Shown: in pieces, positions 4,776 through 6,528 of the stretch
Position numbering within the stretch: position 1 is the first letter of the stretch
Layout: every line of letters begins with the position of its first letter
DNA from: Planctomycetales bacterium
Lineage (GTDB): Bacteria > Planctomycetota > Planctomycetia > Isosphaerales > Isosphaeraceae
NCBI GenBank assembly: GCA_027451455.1
Contig: DAIDJI010000324.1
Location: forward strand, 1-6,528
DNA: 6,528 bases
Direction: 5' to 3'
The notes under the pieces: model-generated
Database searches by the model: none
Seen by the model: only the letters and a program-made list of their open reading frames with translations
What the model was told of the DNA's origin: nothing
Position numbers and translations under genes: made by a program

Positions 4776-6528
4776 GTGAGGCGATCAGGGCGCGAACTGC
4801 TGGCATTCGGCCTGACCCTCGCGGCCTGCCTCTCGGCGTTCTTCCATGAATCGATCGTCAGTGGGAAGGTGCTAAGCCCGGCCGACGTCCTACTCGCCGA
4901 GGTGAGTTTCCGCGAGAGCGGCGAGGGAGAGCAAACCAGGCCGGCAAATCGGTTGCTGATCGATCCGGTCCTGCAATTCCAGCCCTGGTTGGAATTCGAC
5001 CGCCGTATGATCCGGTCCGGACAGCTCCCTCTCTGGAATCCGTACTCTGGCTGCGGCGCCCCCCATCTGGCGAACGGCCAGAGCGCTGTCTTCGATCCGT
5101 TCCACCTGATCGCCTATCTTGGCAGCCTGCCGGACGCCTACGCCTGGATGGCCGTCGGCCGGCTGTTCGCGGCGGGGATCGGGATGTTCTTGCTTGCCCG
5201 GTCGTGGGGACTTGGTCGATGGGGACGGTGGTTCGCCGGCCTGACCTACCCGTTCACCGGATTTCTGGTCGTCTGGCTGCTATTTCCGGTCACGTCTGTC
5301 GCTGTCTGGATGCCCTGGCTGCTCATCGCTGTCGACCGGGTTTTCCGCTGGCCGAGCAGGCGATCCGTGGCGATCCTCGCCGTCGCGACGGCGGTCGTCA
5401 TCCTGGGCGGGCACATCCAGACGAGCGCCCATGTTCTGCTAGCCGGTGTTCTTTATGTGGTCTGGCGAATCGCTGGGACGCGGGCCGTCGAACGTCGGCC
5501 CTTAGCCATCGCCTGGTCGGCCGGGACGGCGCTTGGCCTCGGCCTGGCCGCGGTGCAGATCCTGCCGCTAGGGGTCTACCTCTCGAGGAGCCCAGTCTGG
5601 GGAGACCGACTCCGCGAGACGCCTCCCTGGTGGTCAATCGCTCGGCCCCGACTGCTCGACGCCGCCTGCACGGCGATCCCCTATCTGTACGGGAGCCAGC
5701 GACAGGGGCATCCCAACCTGGCCAGGGCGCTGGGGGTCCACAATTTCAATGAATCAGCGGGGGGATACGCCGGACTCGCTACCCTGGTCTGGCTTGCCCC
5801 GGTCGGCGTGCTGACGCGTCGACGAAACCCGCATGCTGGGTTCCTGGTGGCGCTGGCGATCGTCGGTGCTTTGGCGGCCTTCCGGATGCCACCGGTGGAT
5901 AACCTTCTCCGCGCCTGCCCGGTCCTCGACGTTACGGACAACCGCCGGCTCTCGCTCTGGATCGCCTTCGCACTCTCGATGCTCGGCGGGATCGGCCTCG
6001 ACCGCCTGGGAAGGACCGTTCGCCTTCCGTCTACCTGGTTCGGGATCTGGATCCTGGCCGGCGGGGCTCTGATGATTGTCGCTGGTGGGCTTCACCAATT
6101 CGAGCCAATGATCCGGGCACGGGCCGAGTTGCATTACCGGTCGTTGGGTGTGAACGATCCATCGCGGGCCGACCGGCAGGTCTGTGCAGCCCTTGCCTTT
6201 CTCCCACGATATTATGCGATTGCGGGCGTCGAGCTGATCATGCTTGGGGCGATGGCGATGGCGATCCGGGGCCGGACCCACACGGCCCGGCCGATCCTGC
6301 TCGCGACGACGCTCGCCGAACTGCTCTCCTTCGGATACGGGCTCAACCCGGCAATTGACCGCCAGATCCACGAATTCGAGCCGGCAACGATCGCCCGTCT
6401 CCGCGCGGGGCTCCCTCCCGGCGCCCGGGCGGTAGGCGTTGGCGCGGAGCTGCCGCCAAACGTCCTGATGCGGTTCGGCCTCGCTGATGCCCGTAACTAT
6501 GACTCAGTCGAGCTGGCCTCGACCCTCA
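4776..6528 (+). CDS. YfhO-like polytopic membrane protein, GT-C glycosyltransferase type (3' end outside window)
   Basis: The frame runs open from GTG at 4776 to the right edge, 584 codons plus one base, with no stop. A short basic N-terminus (MRRSGREL) leads into a first membrane span (about 6-24). An extracytoplasmic loop follows with SPADVLL (34-40), DPVLQFQPW (63-71) and LPLWNPYSGCGAPH (84-97), the hallmark region of YfhO/GT-C-like proteins, where an acidic residue is expected to act on a lipid-linked sugar donor. GGHIQTSAH (211-219), further spans to about 520 and FGLADARNYDSVEL (567-580) fit the same family. B. subtilis and Listeria YfhO take part in glycosylating cell-surface polymer; planctomycete substrates are unknown. 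Related proteins are commonly 700-900 residues, so perhaps 150-300 residues are missing. It is divergent from the CBS cluster and probably unrelated to it. Confidence 0.85.
   Translation, partial: MRRSGRELLAFGLTLAACLSAFFHESIVSGKVLSPADVLLAEVSFRESGEGEQTRPANRLLIDPVLQFQPWLEFDRRMIRSGQLPLWNPYSGCGAPHLANGQSAVFDPFHLIAYLGSLPDAYAWMAVGRLFAAGIGMFLLARSWGLGRWGRWFAGLTYPFTGFLVVWLLFPVTSVAVWMPWLLIAVDRVFRWPSRRSVAILAVATAVVILGGHIQTSAHVLLAGVLYVVWRIAGTRAVERRPLAIAWSAGTALGLGLAAVQILPLGVYLSRSPVWGDRLRETPPWWSIARPRLLDAACTAIPYLYGSQRQGHPNLARALGVHNFNESAGGYAGLATLVWLAPVGVLTRRRNPHAGFLVALAIVGALAAFRMPPVDNLLRACPVLDVTDNRRLSLWIAFALSMLGGIGLDRLGRTVRLPSTWFGIWILAGGALMIVAGGLHQFEPMIRARAELHYRSLGVNDPSRADRQVCAALAFLPRYYAIAGVELIMLGAMAMAIRGRTHTARPILLATTLAELLSFGYGLNPAIDRQIHEFEPATIARLRAGLPPGARAVGVGAELPPNVLMRFGLADARNYDSVELASTL

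Noticed and set aside
5204..5752. 182-codon plus-strand open frame inside the YfhO-like gene
   Set aside because: It is out of frame with the hydrophobic, motif-bearing frame that starts at 4776 and reads as Arg/Pro-rich noise.
5754..6371. 205-codon minus-strand open frame
   Set aside because: Hydrophilic shadow antisense to the membrane spans of the YfhO-like gene.

Overview
The window is GC-rich DNA packed with genes, most plausibly from a planctomycete of the Isosphaeraceae type. That assignment rests on remembered resemblance of the RND transporter, the cytochrome/molybdopterin fusion and the YfhO-like protein to proteins of that group. No rRNA or other phylogenetic marker is present, so it is an inference. 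No tRNA, rRNA, CRISPR array, insertion sequence or phage gene was seen, and no stretch over 300 bases lacks a gene.

Layout: (1) 1-2031, plus strand: the C-terminal part of a CusA/CzcA-type heavy-metal RND efflux pump, open at the left edge. It carries an unusual helical, repeat-like insertion of at least about 200 residues. (2) 1852-4593, minus strand: a three-gene cluster read right to left. It encodes a small CBS-domain-pair protein (4593-4108), a membrane cytochrome b fused to a sulfite-oxidase-type molybdopterin domain (4076-2538), and an HPP-family four-helix membrane protein (2415-1852). The HPP gene has its own AT-rich promoter region and overlaps the end of the RND gene tail to tail by 180 nt. 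(3) 4594-4775: a divergent intergenic region with a good sigma70-like promoter for the rightward gene and a poorer candidate for the leftward cluster. (4) 4776 to the right edge, plus strand: a YfhO-like polytopic membrane protein of GT-C glycosyltransferase type. It starts at GTG behind a near-perfect Shine-Dalgarno sequence and is cut by the window end.

How the genes may work together: CBS and HPP domains are often fused in one polypeptide in other bacteria (the COG3448 type, 'CBS-domain-containing membrane protein'). Here the two halves are separate genes flanking a molybdenum/heme membrane oxidoreductase. Some HPP proteins have been linked to nitrite transport, and the sulfite oxidase fold also includes eukaryotic nitrate reductase. 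A coupled oxyanion redox/transport module with CBS-based nucleotide sensing is therefore a reasonable but unproven hypothesis. The RND pump and the YfhO-like gene point the other way and are probably independent neighbours.
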